A stretch of DNA of 64,000 nt, taken from Agaricus subrufescens (taxonomy: Eukaryota > Basidiomycota > Agaricomycetes > Agaricales > Agaricaceae). Of the stretch, positions 45,825 to 60,553 are shown piece by piece (position 1 is the stretch's first letter; each line of letters starts with the position of its first letter). The stretch covers positions 1,736,001-1,800,000 of the forward strand of contig CM057061.1 of assembly GCA_029945375.1 (NCBI GenBank), in the 5' to 3' direction. The notes under the pieces are model-generated. The model saw nothing but the letters and a program-made list of their open reading frames with translations. It searched no databases and was not told where the DNA came from. Position numbers and translations under genes: made by a program.

Positions 45825-46621
45825 GCAAGGGTCGTTCCCCGATTTGGGTACTTTATTTCGCTGCCCTTTTGTCGTTTTGCGTAGGTTAATCATTTGCTTT
45901 GTCTAAGTCTATGTACAAGCCACTTCACATGTTGGTGAGAATTATACGTTGGGACTGGTAGTAGTTGCAGAACTGGATCTCTCAGAACTCTGGTGTGCAT
46001 CACATGCAAATGGTTGAAAGGGTTAAACTTCTTGCAAGTGGTGTGTTGAGAACTCGTACTACCTGACAAAACGTACAAGCGTGTCGGAGTGGAGTTACTA
46101 TCACGGCGCAAGTCAGTCGTTAGTATTGACAACAGGCTTCCATCAGTTGAAAAATCAGCTCAAGGGAATGACTTGTGTAAGCTTGAAACACAACAGATGC
46201 TGTCAATCACGTATGAGTTGAAACATGTCATGGCAATTTATATTATCTACTAGTCCAAAATAAGCTGGAATGATGGATGTATAGGTTGAAACGTTGGTCG
46301 TTTGAATGATTATGAGCAAGTAAAATGCGAGCTAACAATAGCCAAACCGGATATCATTGGCTGTCGGTGTAGTACCCCCCACTAACAGCAGCGTGAGGGA
46401 TGATTCGGGCGATGTGGTTCTTGGGAAGCAAGGAGGGTGGCCGGAGGTATAACAATGATGTTGTCCTTTTCGCGACGCCTAGTGTTTAGGTTCGAATGTT
46501 GAAACGCCAATGGATTTCAAGATCAGCAGTGTCACAGCCTGTGATCAGAAAATGCCGTTAACCCCGTGCCACACCTTCCCATCCTTCCCTTACCAGCCCC
46601 GTGCATGGAATCATAGTCCCG
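45825..46621. other. Intergenic NLR-9/NLR-10
   Basis: No gene is supported. A gtgtcacagcctgtg word at 46528-46542, about 80 bp before the NLR-10 ATG, is a weak relative of the NLR upstream motif. Confidence 0.4.
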
Positions 46622-49013
46622 ATGCCGTCCAGTACTCCCTCTTTTCTTCATCGCACGAAGAAGTGGCTTTCAAAACGAAAGTCACCCTCTTCAGTGGCCT
46701 CGATTCGTCGCGATGAGAACCAAGGTCCAAGTGCCATCCTTTCTTGTCGACGCCCCTATGCTAATCGATCAGATGTCAGGCTTTTTCACCAAGGCGCGGG
46801 ACTTCACGATCAATGGTGGCCAGTTCACCGAGACCGAGTTGAACAACTATATCAATGAGATGAACACCACGTACGTGAATAACGTCATAACTAACAGAAA
46901 CGCTGGCATGTATTCTTTGCATTTGTACGTGGGACTTGCCTAAATCTACCTGAATAGTGTTCGAGCTCTTGGAGCCATATGCATGCCTGGACGCTACAAA
47001 GGACTCCAGCGCTCGGTATCCCCCGCCCAAATGCCACGATGGGACGCGATTGAAGATCAGGCAGAGGCTTATGAATTGGCTCTGCGGTGACGACCTCGCA
47101 TGGCAAATGCTCTGGGTCCGTGGCTTCGCTGGGACGGGCAAGTCAGCTGTCGCCCAGTCTTTTGCAGAGTCCTGTGACGAAAAAGAGATGCTTGGAGGGT
47201 CATTTTTCTTCTCCAGGACAACTGGCAGGAACAAGCTCAAGACTGTCGTTTCAACAATCGTATACCAACTCGCGATATGTATCCCTGAGTATCACTCCCT
47301 TATCGAGCGCCAGCTAGCCAAAAACCCACTACTATTGCGAAACTCTCCACCTGTTCAGTTTCGCAAACTTATTGTTGAACCATTCGCTACACTCCGACGC
47401 CAATTTACGCTCAAACCGGTTGTCGTCATTCTGGACGGTCTTGATGAATGTGAAAGCGAGGATGCTCAGTTAGAGATAATTGAGATGATCACCAACGCCC
47501 TTCGAACCAATCCGGATCTCCCCCTTCGCTGGCTGATCCTCAGTCGTCCCGAAGCTCACCTCAAGGACGCTTTTTTGAAACTGACTGATTGTGGCCGTGA
47601 AGAACTCGTCATTGATGCCGAATGCCGAGATGATGTGGAGAGATATACTCGAGGGCGCATCACGCAAATCAAGGAGCGGTTCCAGAAATTAATTTCACCT
47701 GACTGGCCCCCAGAGACTCAGGTGGAGGAACTTCTTGACGCCGTTGCCGGTCTCTTTGTTCTCGCGGCAACATGCCTCAACTACATCAGTGATCCAGAAG
47801 AAGCGGATCCGCAGTCTCAACTCGATGACTTGTTGTCGTTTTTGCGCAGATCGCATGATATTGTGTCACGGAATCCTCTAGCGGCGCTTGATCTCCTTTA
47901 TTCCAGAATCCTGGAAAATATACCTTCTGCTGTTTTCAAGACGACCTGGCGTATTATGGCACACATGTCCCTTAAGGGCCAGATCGACGACCGCGATCGC
48001 CTACATTCGGCCCAAACACTCTCCAACTTCCTCAGACTCGAACAACGTGCATTTTACAAGGCGTTACGCGGCCTCCACTCCGTCGTGATCGTACCTGATC
48101 CTGAGGACGCCCCTCATTCCCCAGTACGATTTCATCATGCGTCATTCCAGGATTTTCTCCTTGATGCAAACCGTTGTGGCAAATTCGTTATTGACAAGCA
48201 ACAAGCGTTATTTGAAATCATTAAATCGGGCATAAGCTGGGCAGAGGTTGATATCCTGAACTTCCATACTCATGATGGTAGGCGTTATTTAGATCTCTAG
48301 CGAAACTGCCCTTATGACTTGTAGGTCTGGCTTCCGATTTTACTCACAATCACGGCAGTCTCCCCGGCTTGACCTGGATTTCTGATGATAATGAAGAGGC
48401 GGTTTCTAAACCAATTCTCGGCTTTCTTGAGCAGGGTCTCTTCCTTCCTAGGAACGAGAGCCCGGTTAACAAAATAGATAATGATCTTCTTTCCTGCATC
48501 TCCGACATTGATTTCAGGTATTGGGCTGGTGGGAATGTTTACGACTTAGCTAGACTCTGTCAACTCGTAAGTGCAAGTTTAGATGTGAATCTTATCGATA
48601 ATAATTCGGAATCTAGGACCCGTCGACCTCAGTGGTGCGCGTAGAGCCTTCCAGTCTCACTGACCACAAGTTGTTGGAGTACTTCAACATTATGACTAAC
48701 AATGGAATATCCAAACCGGCTTTATTCCCTCTCAGAAACGTAAGGCAATCAGACTGACGTTCCCATTTTTACCCTTGTTAAATTGCTGCTTCAGGATTTA
48801 CCCGAAGGTGAATGGATACGAGAGTATTTCATTATCGGATATGGTAGCAAGTCAGTGATTGTTTGGAGAACGGAATCACCGATTTCGGGATATCAACCTG
48901 CGTACTCGCTGGGATGTGATAAGGAGCCTTCGGCGGAACAGATGTCAACTTATCAGGAGTATCTTCAGAACATCATGTGGGATGAAGACAAAGCGAAGGT
49001 GGAGATGAAGTAG
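46622..49013 (+). CDS. NLR-10: NACHT NTPase
   Basis: Six exons: 46622..46724, 46780..46905, 46958..48277, 48325..48566, 48617..48739, 48795..49013; 710 residues. Starts MPSSTPSFLHRTKKWLSKRK. Exon 2 is 24 nt longer than usual (GFFTKARDFTINGGQFTETE, then NNYINEMNTTYVNN, a near-repeat). The intron 2 donor reads gcatgt: only a GC-AG intron keeps frame. NACHT motifs are GFAGTGKS, VVILDGLDECES and LILSRPEAHL. The C-terminus ends KAKVEMK. It groups with NLR-9. Exon 4 begins with GL where other members have GW. Confidence 0.9.
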
Positions 49014-49333
49014 CGGTGGTGCGATTTGAGTTTACTTAGTAGTTTTGAATATTTTTTGGATTTGTATTTCGGGGTTTGCGTGATCTATTTCTGTTCCGTT
49101 TTCACGAATTGTAGTAGTACTTTTCTGCAAAAAGCCTGGTGATGATCGCCAATGACGACCCTTTTGCCATTGATGATGGAGTCCGTACGCTGCCCAGGTT
49201 AATACAGCCTCAATCGTTGCAGTGAGTCACCGCCACTCGTTGATGAAAAACGGCGCGGCAGAAGCGGAACCTTTATAACTCTCTCCCACCTTCCTTTCTT
49301 TCATTTCCTCTTTGCATTGTTGTTGATGTCACA
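49014..49333. other. Intergenic NLR-10/NLR-11
   Basis: About 320 bp. A pyrimidine-rich tract (49277-49322, mostly ct/tt) directly precedes the NLR-11 ATG, as is common for fungal leader regions. Nothing else is seen. Confidence 0.4.
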
Positions 49334-50869
49334 ATGCCCAATACCCGGTCCATTCCTTCTATAGTCACAGGTTCAAACGGCCAAAAACGCATACGACCAT
49401 TACCACCTCTCCCTCCGTGTGGTGATGAGACGTCCACCCGTGCACTAATAGTGCATTCGAGGGCATTACCGCCTCTGCCTATCGGCGATGACGACAGATT
49501 CTCGGACTATGCGGAGTCCGTGGTACCATTAACACCTCCACCCATGTACGATGATATATTTGCCGACCCTTCACCAGCTCTCCCCATTCAAGTTTGCGAG
49601 GAGGGCCGGCACATCGAGTCCTCCGCTCCATCCCCAGGGACAACCCCAGCTTTGCCTACTTGGTCCGATACACCAACCCTTTTGCCCGGACCCTCTACAT
49701 CTAGTTTCCATGCACCGCCATTGCCTCTTGCCCAGTGCATGTCGAGAAGACCCGTGCGACCATTACCACCTAAACCGGATGCAGTGAGATCACTTGGTCG
49801 GTTCATCATTGTAATGCAGCAATAATAGTTCATTGATCGTTGCTATGCAGGTTTTTTCACTGATGCACGAGACTTTGTCCTTAACAGTCCAACCTTCACC
49901 GAAGTAATTAATATAGAATATCCCAATGAAAAAGCGGGTGAGCCTTGCTTCGATAGTCTGCTTGTACTGGCACTGACCCGCGTGAAAGTGTTTGATATTC
50001 TGAAGCCGTACGTGACTCTCGATGCCACCAAAGATTCCAACGCACGGTATCCGCCACCTCAGTGCCACGCCGGAACGAGAGTGAGAATCAGGAACAAACT
50101 CACGAACTGGCTATATGACAAGGAGCCTGAGTCGAAAATATTTTGTATATATGGATGTGCCGGCATCGGCAAATCGGCCATTGCCCAGACATTTGCTACT
50201 CACTGTGAAGAGCTGGGAAGGCTGGGAGGAACTTATTTCTTTTCAAGGCTCGCTGGAAGAAACAAAGCTGAAACAATCATACCGACACTAGCGTATCAGC
50301 TCGCTATATCCACACTCGAGTACAAGTCCCTTATATCAAAGGAACTCAACAATGATCCGCTGTTACTGCAAAGTTCACCGCCTGTTCAATTCAAGAGACT
50401 CATCGCCCAACCATTCACTACTCTACAACGTGAGCGCCATCATGATCCAATTATTGTCATTCTGGATGGTCTTGATGAATGCGAGGGGCAGAATGCCCAG
50501 TTGATGATCCTCGAAATGATCTCCGACTCGCTTCGTACCTCCCCGGATCTTCCTCTTCGCTGGCTGATCTTCAGCCGTCCTGAGCCTCATCTCAGTCATA
50601 AACTCATTCGAATCGTGGGATGTTGTCGTGAGGAGCTAGTTGTTGACGCAGAATTGCGAGACGAAGTAGAGCAGTTTGTACGGCGGCGGGTTGTTGAGAT
50701 TCAAGAAACCTACGATGACGTCGCCCCTCATAGCTGGCCCTCACAAGAAGAGCTCCGCAAGTTGCTCAACAAAAGTTCTGGACGTTATGATGTAGCATCG
50801 ATGGTTCTTGACCAGTTAGCTCGTCAATGGGACTCGGAACGTCAACTCGCCTCTATGTTGCTACGATGA
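49334..50869 (+). CDS. NLR-11: truncated NACHT protein with proline-rich N-terminus
   Basis: Three exons: 49334..49796, 49851..49937, 49989..50869; 476 residues. Exon 1 differs wholly from the rest of the array: 154 codons of proline-rich sequence (RPLPPLPPCGDE, ALPPLPIGDDD, RPVRPLPPKPD), possibly SH3-binding-like. Exon 2 still has the family motif (FFTDARDFVLNSPTFTEV). NACHT motifs are GCAGIGKS, VILDGLDECEG and LIFSRPEPHL. After LRKLLNKSSG the frame leaves the family sequence (RYDVASMVLDQLARQW) and stops, losing the rest of exon 3 and exons 4-6. The donor of intron 1 (gtcggt) is weak but is the only choice that gives phase 1. It is either a truncated pseudogene or a shortened signalling partner; it stands at the end of the array. 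Confidence 0.78.
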
Positions 50870-54743
<3,874 letters not shown>

Positions 54744-55102
54744 TTTCTTTACTGTCGCCTCTCGCTCCTTTATCATTGGACTATATTAACATAACGGACT
54801 ACCTTGATGAGTAATACTATGCGTAATGACTATGACCATCAACATGTGACTGGTAAAGAAGGAGTTCTCTTGCTCGGAATCATGAACGTGGGGGGCGCAT
54901 GGTCTGCAGCTGCGCCCCTGAATGACGGGGCGCATGGTGGGAACGCCCGAAGCCGAGGTGTGCCGGGCCAAGGCAGGCTAGCATATATGCCGAGAAAACT
55001 CGCGCCACTTGTCGGTTGACGACGTGCTCGAGCGGACTGCGGTGCGTGTATCGGCTTGCTGAGCTGGCCAGGACTCATCCTTCGTGCACAGGTGGGGTAT
55101 AC
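54744..55102. other. Intergenic GMC-A/GMC-B
   Basis: About 360 bp, the right half GC-rich (54890-55020). The part around 54991-55020 recurs at 60530-60550 directly before the GMC-C pseudogene, marking a deletion junction there. Confidence 0.5.
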
Positions 55103-57573
55103 ATGAGGACGCAACAGCTGGCTCGTTTCCTGGCCCCAGCCGTCATTCTCGCGTGGATATGCTCGGCTAGTCCGCAGGCTGGGGCTGGACGCAGACGCGC
55201 GACGCGAGCCAACATCTCCCAGCGGGATGTAGTCACAGAGGACGAGCTGTCGGACGCGTACGACTACATTGTCTGCGGGGGAGGCCTTGCAGGGCTGGCG
55301 TTGGCATCGAGGCTTTCTGCGAAAAACACCGTGCTGGTTTTGGAGGCTGGCATGTCAGGTGACGACATCGCGGGCCAGATCAGTTGAGTCCCTTCTTCTT
55401 CGCCGGGCCTTGGGTTAATGCTGTGGATGTAGACACTCCGTCGGGCGCGTACTACGCCTCCATTGTCGGCACTCAGTATGACTGGCAGTACGAGACCGTC
55501 CCCCAGCCAAACCTGAACAACCGCGCCATCTCGTGGCCCCGTGGCAAGGTAAGCGCAGTTTGTGCAGGCGTCTATCACGATTAACCCAGGCAGATCCTTG
55601 GTGGCTCCAGTGCAATGAATGCCATGTACGTCGTACGCCCCGATTCCAATGAGGTGGACGCTTGGAAGAATATCATCGCCTCAGATGACAGTGATGGTGC
55701 CCTCAAATGGGGCTGGGATGAATTCTTTTCTGCTATGAAACGCTCCGAGAATTTCACGAATCCACGAGACGACGTGGCCAGTATCGGCCACATTCAGTGG
55801 GATGCTTCAGCCTACGGCAGCGGCGGCCCGCTCTCAGTGTCCTACCCAGCTGTGTACGTCTGCTGCGTGTCTGTACCCTCTCAACTTATTCACCTTTCGT
55901 TCTCTTCAGCATGATGCAGCCTGTCGGTAATTGGACATCCTCCTTTTCTGCTATCGGTGTTCCACCTCTTGCAAACCCAAATAGTGGATCGACCCTCGGA
56001 GCGTTTGTCGCCCCTTCTACGATCAATCCAACAAACTGGACACGCTCTTACTCCCGTTCCGCCTATATCTCTCCTCTTCCCCCAAGCAATAATCTCCCTA
56101 TTCTACCTCAAGCAACTGTTACGCGCCTACTCTTTCGCAAAAAGGCCACATCCGATGGTTGGATCGCCGATGGTGTCGAATTTGCTAAAGACGCGTCATC
56201 GACGAGAAAATCAATCCAAGTCGGTAAAGAAGTCATCTTATCCTCTGGGACAGTTGGGACTCCCAAGATTTTGATGCTCAGCGGCTTTGGATCAAAAGAT
56301 GTATTATCAAATGCTGACGTTGACGTGATCGAAGACCTCCCCGGCGTTGGACAAAGGTTGCAAGATCACTTGGTGGGTATTTACTGTCGATATCCAAGGG
56401 CTCATCGTCACCACGTTATAACAGGCCGCCAGTGTTCTTTGGAAATCGAATGTCCAAACTGCGGGAGACATCCACAACACCAATTCCGACTTTGCTGTAT
56501 GTCTGGCCTTTTATTTTCTTTCTTATTATAACATATTTTCCTTTAGAACTCGACTGAATTTGAATCATTTATCAACGAAGCTGTCGCATTTGTCAACCTC
56601 ACTAATCTGTTCGGCCCCGTCGGTGCAGACGCTTTTCAAAAGCAAATTATTTCTAGTTACGATGACTCGTCTTCGGCACTCTCTCAGTTAACATCCTCAG
56701 ACGTAAAGGAAGGATATAAAACCATTTACAAGATTCTTTCAAACGACTTTATGAACGCCGGTGGACCACAAGTCGAGATATTATTAGACTTAATGGGCGC
56801 TGGTACGATAAACATTCAAGCTGCGCTACAGCATCCTTTCAGTGTCGGACGATTATGGATCCAATCCCCTGATCCATTCGAAGATGTCTTGATTGATCCT
56901 GGCTATTTCTCACATTTTGCTGGTGCGCTCTAATGTGCCTTTCCATCTACTTCGATGATGAACTGACTGGTTCCACTTTTAGACATCATAACTTTACGAC
57001 AAGCAATCAAAGTCATTCGAGCGCTGGGTCAAGTTCTAGCTTCAAATTCGACGGGTGCCCCTTTGATAGCAGAGGAACTTTCACCTGGTCCGGGCGTTGT
57101 TACAGATCAAGATGTTGAAGGATGGTTGAGAGATCAAGTGTCATCGCAGTTTCATCCTAGTTCGAGTTGTGGGATGATGCCTCGAGATCAAGGGGGTGTT
57201 GTCGACTCGAAACTAAAGGTTTATGGTTCTGGTGCGGCTTTCTAATTGCCTCTTGGCGAATTGTTTCTGACCTGTTCTGGCATTTTCTTTTCTGTTTGTA
57301 GCTAATGTGAGAATCGTTGATGCATCGGTGTTTCCCTTTGATTTTGCTGCGCATGTGAGTAACTCGATTTGTTAGTAATGTGGAGTAGTGGATGACATTC
57401 GTACTCTTTAGCTCGCTGCAGTGACGTATGGTTTGGCAGAGCAAGCATCAGCGATTCTACAGGAGGAATCGTTCACCGTTCCGAGTAATGGCGCAGGCAT
57501 GATTGTAAATTGTATTTCGTTGCGTATAATGATGACGATGGTGGTGGTGGTACAGTTACTGATAGGGCTGTAA
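55103..57573 (+). CDS. GMC-B: secreted aryl-alcohol-oxidase-like GMC oxidoreductase
   Basis: Nine exons: 55103..55382, 55433..55548, 55594..55853, 55910..56372, 56425..56496, 56547..56922, 56983..57231, 57302..57354, 57412..57573; 676 residues. Hydrophobic N-terminus (FLAPAVILAWICSA), FAD motif GGGLAG (59-64), VLVLEAG, WPRGK/ILGGSSAMNAMY, GTVGTPKILMLSGFG, LPGVGQRLQDH. The catalytic histidines are about 580 (QFHPSSSCGM) and 623 (FAAHLAAVTYG). The C-terminal stretch is hydrophobic (MMTMVVVVQLLIGL), fitting a GPI or tail anchor. Exon sizes 116 and 72 match GMC-A exactly, so they are paralogs; GMC-B has one more intron, after VYGS. Exons 1-3 are clearly more GC-rich than exons 4-9. It faces MP-1 tail to tail. 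Confidence 0.88.
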
Positions 57574-57894
57574 TATTTGTATATTATTTCTTGACTGCTC
57601 TGATATTTGTGGTGGTTTGCTGTGTGACGTTCTTATTCAATCAATATACGCAGTCCTAGTTATTTCAGTCTGTGACAGGCAATCAAAGTGGTGGTAATTT
57701 CAAACAGAGGCACATAGCGAGTAAAATCACAAGCAAGTACATACATAACGACAACACCACAGAAGTACAAAAAAGCGAGATGGGTCGGTTTGACTTAGAA
57801 TACGTCCTCCACTATTGTTTTATACATTTCATAATAACGGAACGTGGATTGAAATAAAATAGAACTCGGGATTCTGTTGGGCTTTTAGTACCGC
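57574..57894. other. Convergent 3' flank GMC-B/MP-1
   Basis: Shared 3' region of two convergent genes, duplicated at about 62261-62556. No gene is seen. Confidence 0.5.
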
Positions 57895-58988
57895 TTATGC
57901 TTTCTCCCCAATAGTTTCGTCATGCTTCGCTTCAGTATCCGCGGCTGGGGCACTCATGGAAAGGGCATACGCAACTGCGACAACGGAGATGACCCCTTCG
58001 ATGATGACCGTAGCAAGCAATAGCGCAGCATAGTTAATGATAGACCCATCACCACGAAACATGAGCCCAGTTTTGATTACTCCATAAATGCCGCCAATGA
58101 GGAGTATCGGCCCGACCACAGAACTAGTGATATTAATGATCTTATGTGGAAAAGGAGGTAAGGACCAGGAAGCTATGGTTTTTCCAAATGACATACCTTG
58201 TCCTGTTTGTTGCCTTTAGAGAACCGAGCACGAGCGATGGATGCGGATATCGCCACGTCTATGCTAGCGAGGAGGCCAAGGACTGCGAATGCGAGATCGA
58301 TATCCTCTACTGTAAAGAAGCCTTCAACAGAGTTTGTTGTTCCCGCTACAATATCCTCTGCAATGCCAACGGCAAGCATGGCCATCAACATTAGACCCTC
58401 TAGAAATGTTTTCAAGTTGAGGACAAGTTCTTGGCGGTTCAGCTGGTATCTTTGTCGATATGCGATAATAGTGAGGAATGTGCCGTAGAGTAGGATGACG
58501 GATAATTGGCTGAAAAACTCCATTACAATACCGAGGGTGAATGCTCCGAAAAAGTCGATCTCAAATTGACTGATAAAGACCGCCTGAAGCACATTGCTTG
58601 CTGTGTATGTTGTGGTGTAAAACACCAAGAGCACGGAGAATAGAACTCCAACGTTGCGAGCCAGAGCGAGTCTACCATCTTGCGAGCAAAAAAGCTTGAA
58701 GCGTGCCAGACCGCGGATAAGCTGAAGGGCGGTAATGACTGCAAAGATGATACAGAAGGCAAAAGCCGCATCAAGCACCGGGGGAAGGTTGAGTCCAGAG
58801 CTGGCAGCGTCTCCGATGTCTGACCCGGCATCAGCACCGTCAGAGATCGTTCCCCCCTCTCCTTCTCCATCGCTTTCCCCCCCTCCTCCTCCTTCTCCAT
58901 CGCCGCCTTTGCCTCGACCAAGTACCCCTGCAATGTGGAAAACCAGATAAAGCAACAGATTACTAACGCGTTGTGAGTAGTTCGACAT
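57895..58988 (-). CDS. MP-1: multi-pass membrane protein of unknown function
   Basis: Two minus-strand exons: 58988..58197 and 58140..57895; 345 residues. A hydrophobic N-terminus (LLLYLVFHIAGVLG) could be a signal or anchor, followed by a Gly/Glu/Asp-rich low-complexity stretch (about residues 25-50). About seven hydrophobic helices follow (VLDAAFAFCIIFAVITALQ, NVGVLFSVLLVFY, FTLGIVMEFFSQLSVILLY, LEGLMLMAMLAVGIA, LAFAVLGLLASIDVAIS, SVVGPILLIGGIYGVI, YAALLLATVIIEGVISVVAV). The C-terminal tail is short and charged. This topology resembles fungal seven-helix proteins, but I recognise no family motif. MP-2 is an intact paralog with identical exon sizes (792 and 246 nt). A conserved upstream reading frame may belong to the same gene. 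Confidence 0.82.
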
Positions 58989-59042
58989 CGCACGGTCAAT
59001 AATGGGGTGATAGGTCTTTTTTGGAGTTGAGCTGTCTTTATT

Positions 59043-59367
59043 TCACCTGGTAGATGTATAGCCTCGATCATTGTTATGCCAAGACAAAGAAGTTCTTTTT
59101 TCGGAGCCTGGCAGTCGTTGAATCAACCTGTCTGTACGGTAGACACTGCCTCCAGCGGTCATGCGGCCACTTCTTTGGCTTGATGACAAGTACCTTAATG
59201 CTTAATATGTACCCTTCCCCACGACCGGATTAGATGCCAATAAATACTGACCGGAAATTCTTTATCGCCTCGGAAGCTTTGGAGTTTAGAACATTCTGGA
59301 TTTCGCGGAGAAGCTGTTCTACGCCCAACAAATAAGTGATAGGGGTGAAAGAACGGATGGTTGCCAT
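59043..59367 (-). CDS. Short conserved frame upstream of MP-1, possible 5' exons
   Basis: Minus-strand exons 59367..59252 and 59193..59043 join in frame to 88 residues (MATIRSFTPITYLLGVEQLL, then SEAIKNFR, RMTAGGSVYRTDRLIQRLPG). The stop lies 54 nt before the MP-1 ATG and in the same frame, with no other stop between. An intron from ag/gttgat inside this frame to gacag before ctcaact would fuse it to MP-1 and add about 80 residues. The same layout is preserved upstream of MP-2. It could instead be a separate small protein or an upstream ORF. No domain is recognised. Confidence 0.42.
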
Positions 59368-60397
59368 GACGTGTGACGGCTACAGCATTTGGTGGAAGAC
59401 AGAGGATTGATATATCATTGGATCATTTTCTTCCGTGTATCATAGGACTCTGATATAAAAATGCAAGGGTTCGAAGGTTTTCAACACACCTCCGTACGAA
59501 TTGAACTATTTCGCAGTGTAAGCAATAGCGGGAATCCTGATTTACCGGAGAATTGCCAAGGTAGGCAACATGAAAACTTTGTCGAAAGGAACGAAGTAGA
59601 TTGGACCTACCACTCACAATCCTTTGCTCATGCTGAGATGTTGATTTAGACAAATTTCTCATGTCGTGCTATTCTCGTGAATCGATAAGGAAGCCTCCTG
59701 CAACTCGTGGTGACTACGAGGTGTCGAAATGGGAGTGACCATGTGGCATGGTTATTCTCCTTCTTTATATTTTGCCCGTGCGTATCGTTCGAGGCAGGGA
59801 GCATCTGGTGATCAACTGGCTTATTCCGGTGTCCTATGCTATTTGTGTAACACCGCCATCACTTGGAAGAATGCCGTTGGTGGCTCCTGTGGGTTAGCGG
59901 ACCGGCTACACCCAAAGTAGCCGAGCATCACTTTTTAGAGAAGAGACAAAACTTATGTGTGAAAAGGTTCAAGAATTGTAGCACTGAGTTGAAGCTGACA
60001 AAACATCGTGCTTGCTCCTCCTGTCTGCGGTGCTCCATAGGATACTCTGTTATGTTCTGCTGACTTTGACCGTTATTTGGTTGACTATAGTAGTACGGTG
60101 CTTACTAATACAATATTTTTATTGGAAGTCGGCTGTTTCTGGTTTTAAGGAGGAACATACTGAAGAAAGAGACGAGCTAGTATACCTCGTATGGTAATAT
60201 ACGCACAGAAAAGGTGAGAGTCTGAAATTGTCTACTAAGTGGGCATCCATTCCCCGGTGATGATTACCATACATGATACACATTACATGATTTATCGGGC
60301 TGATAAACCTAAACGAAAGCATATAAAAACAGATAGCCTGGGGAAAGTGACAAGGGAGAACGAAATAGAGTCCAGCACGTGGTTTTTCTAAAAGCAG
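59368..60397. other. Intergenic between duplication units
   Basis: About 1 kb. Short open frames are present but none has an intron pattern, family motif or paralog. Nothing identifiable. Confidence 0.4.
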
Positions 60398-60531
60398 CTA
60401 GACTTTCCTAAATTCCTTAGTACCGTTATGTCCCACTTCAGGTTGTGTAGCAGGCACACTCATCAAAAGAGCATGCTCAACCGCGGCAATAGAGATGAGG
60501 CCTTGAATGGAGACAGTAGCAATCAAAACTC
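60398..60531 (-). pseudogene. MP gene 3'-exon relic
   Basis: The minus strand encodes a diverged copy of the last MP exon (ATVSIQGLISIAAVEHALLM, compare ATVIIEGVISVVAVAYALSM in MP-1) down to a stop at 60398. The rest of the gene is missing; it abuts sequence from upstream of GMC-B, so the junction is a deletion or rearrangement. Confidence 0.75.
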
Positions 60532-60553
60532 GCGCCACTTGTTGGTTGACGGC

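Larger units (their letters stand above)
55470..59367. repeat. Segmental duplication unit 1 (GMC-B + MP-1)
   Basis: Corresponds to 60554-64000 (offset about 4.66 kb at the MP genes). It contains GMC-B from exon 2 on, the whole MP-1 gene and its 5' region. The second unit has lost parts of the GMC gene. Confidence 0.8.

Noticed and set aside
59729..59920. 63-codon frame between duplication units
   Set aside because: No counterpart in the other unit and no recognisable feature.
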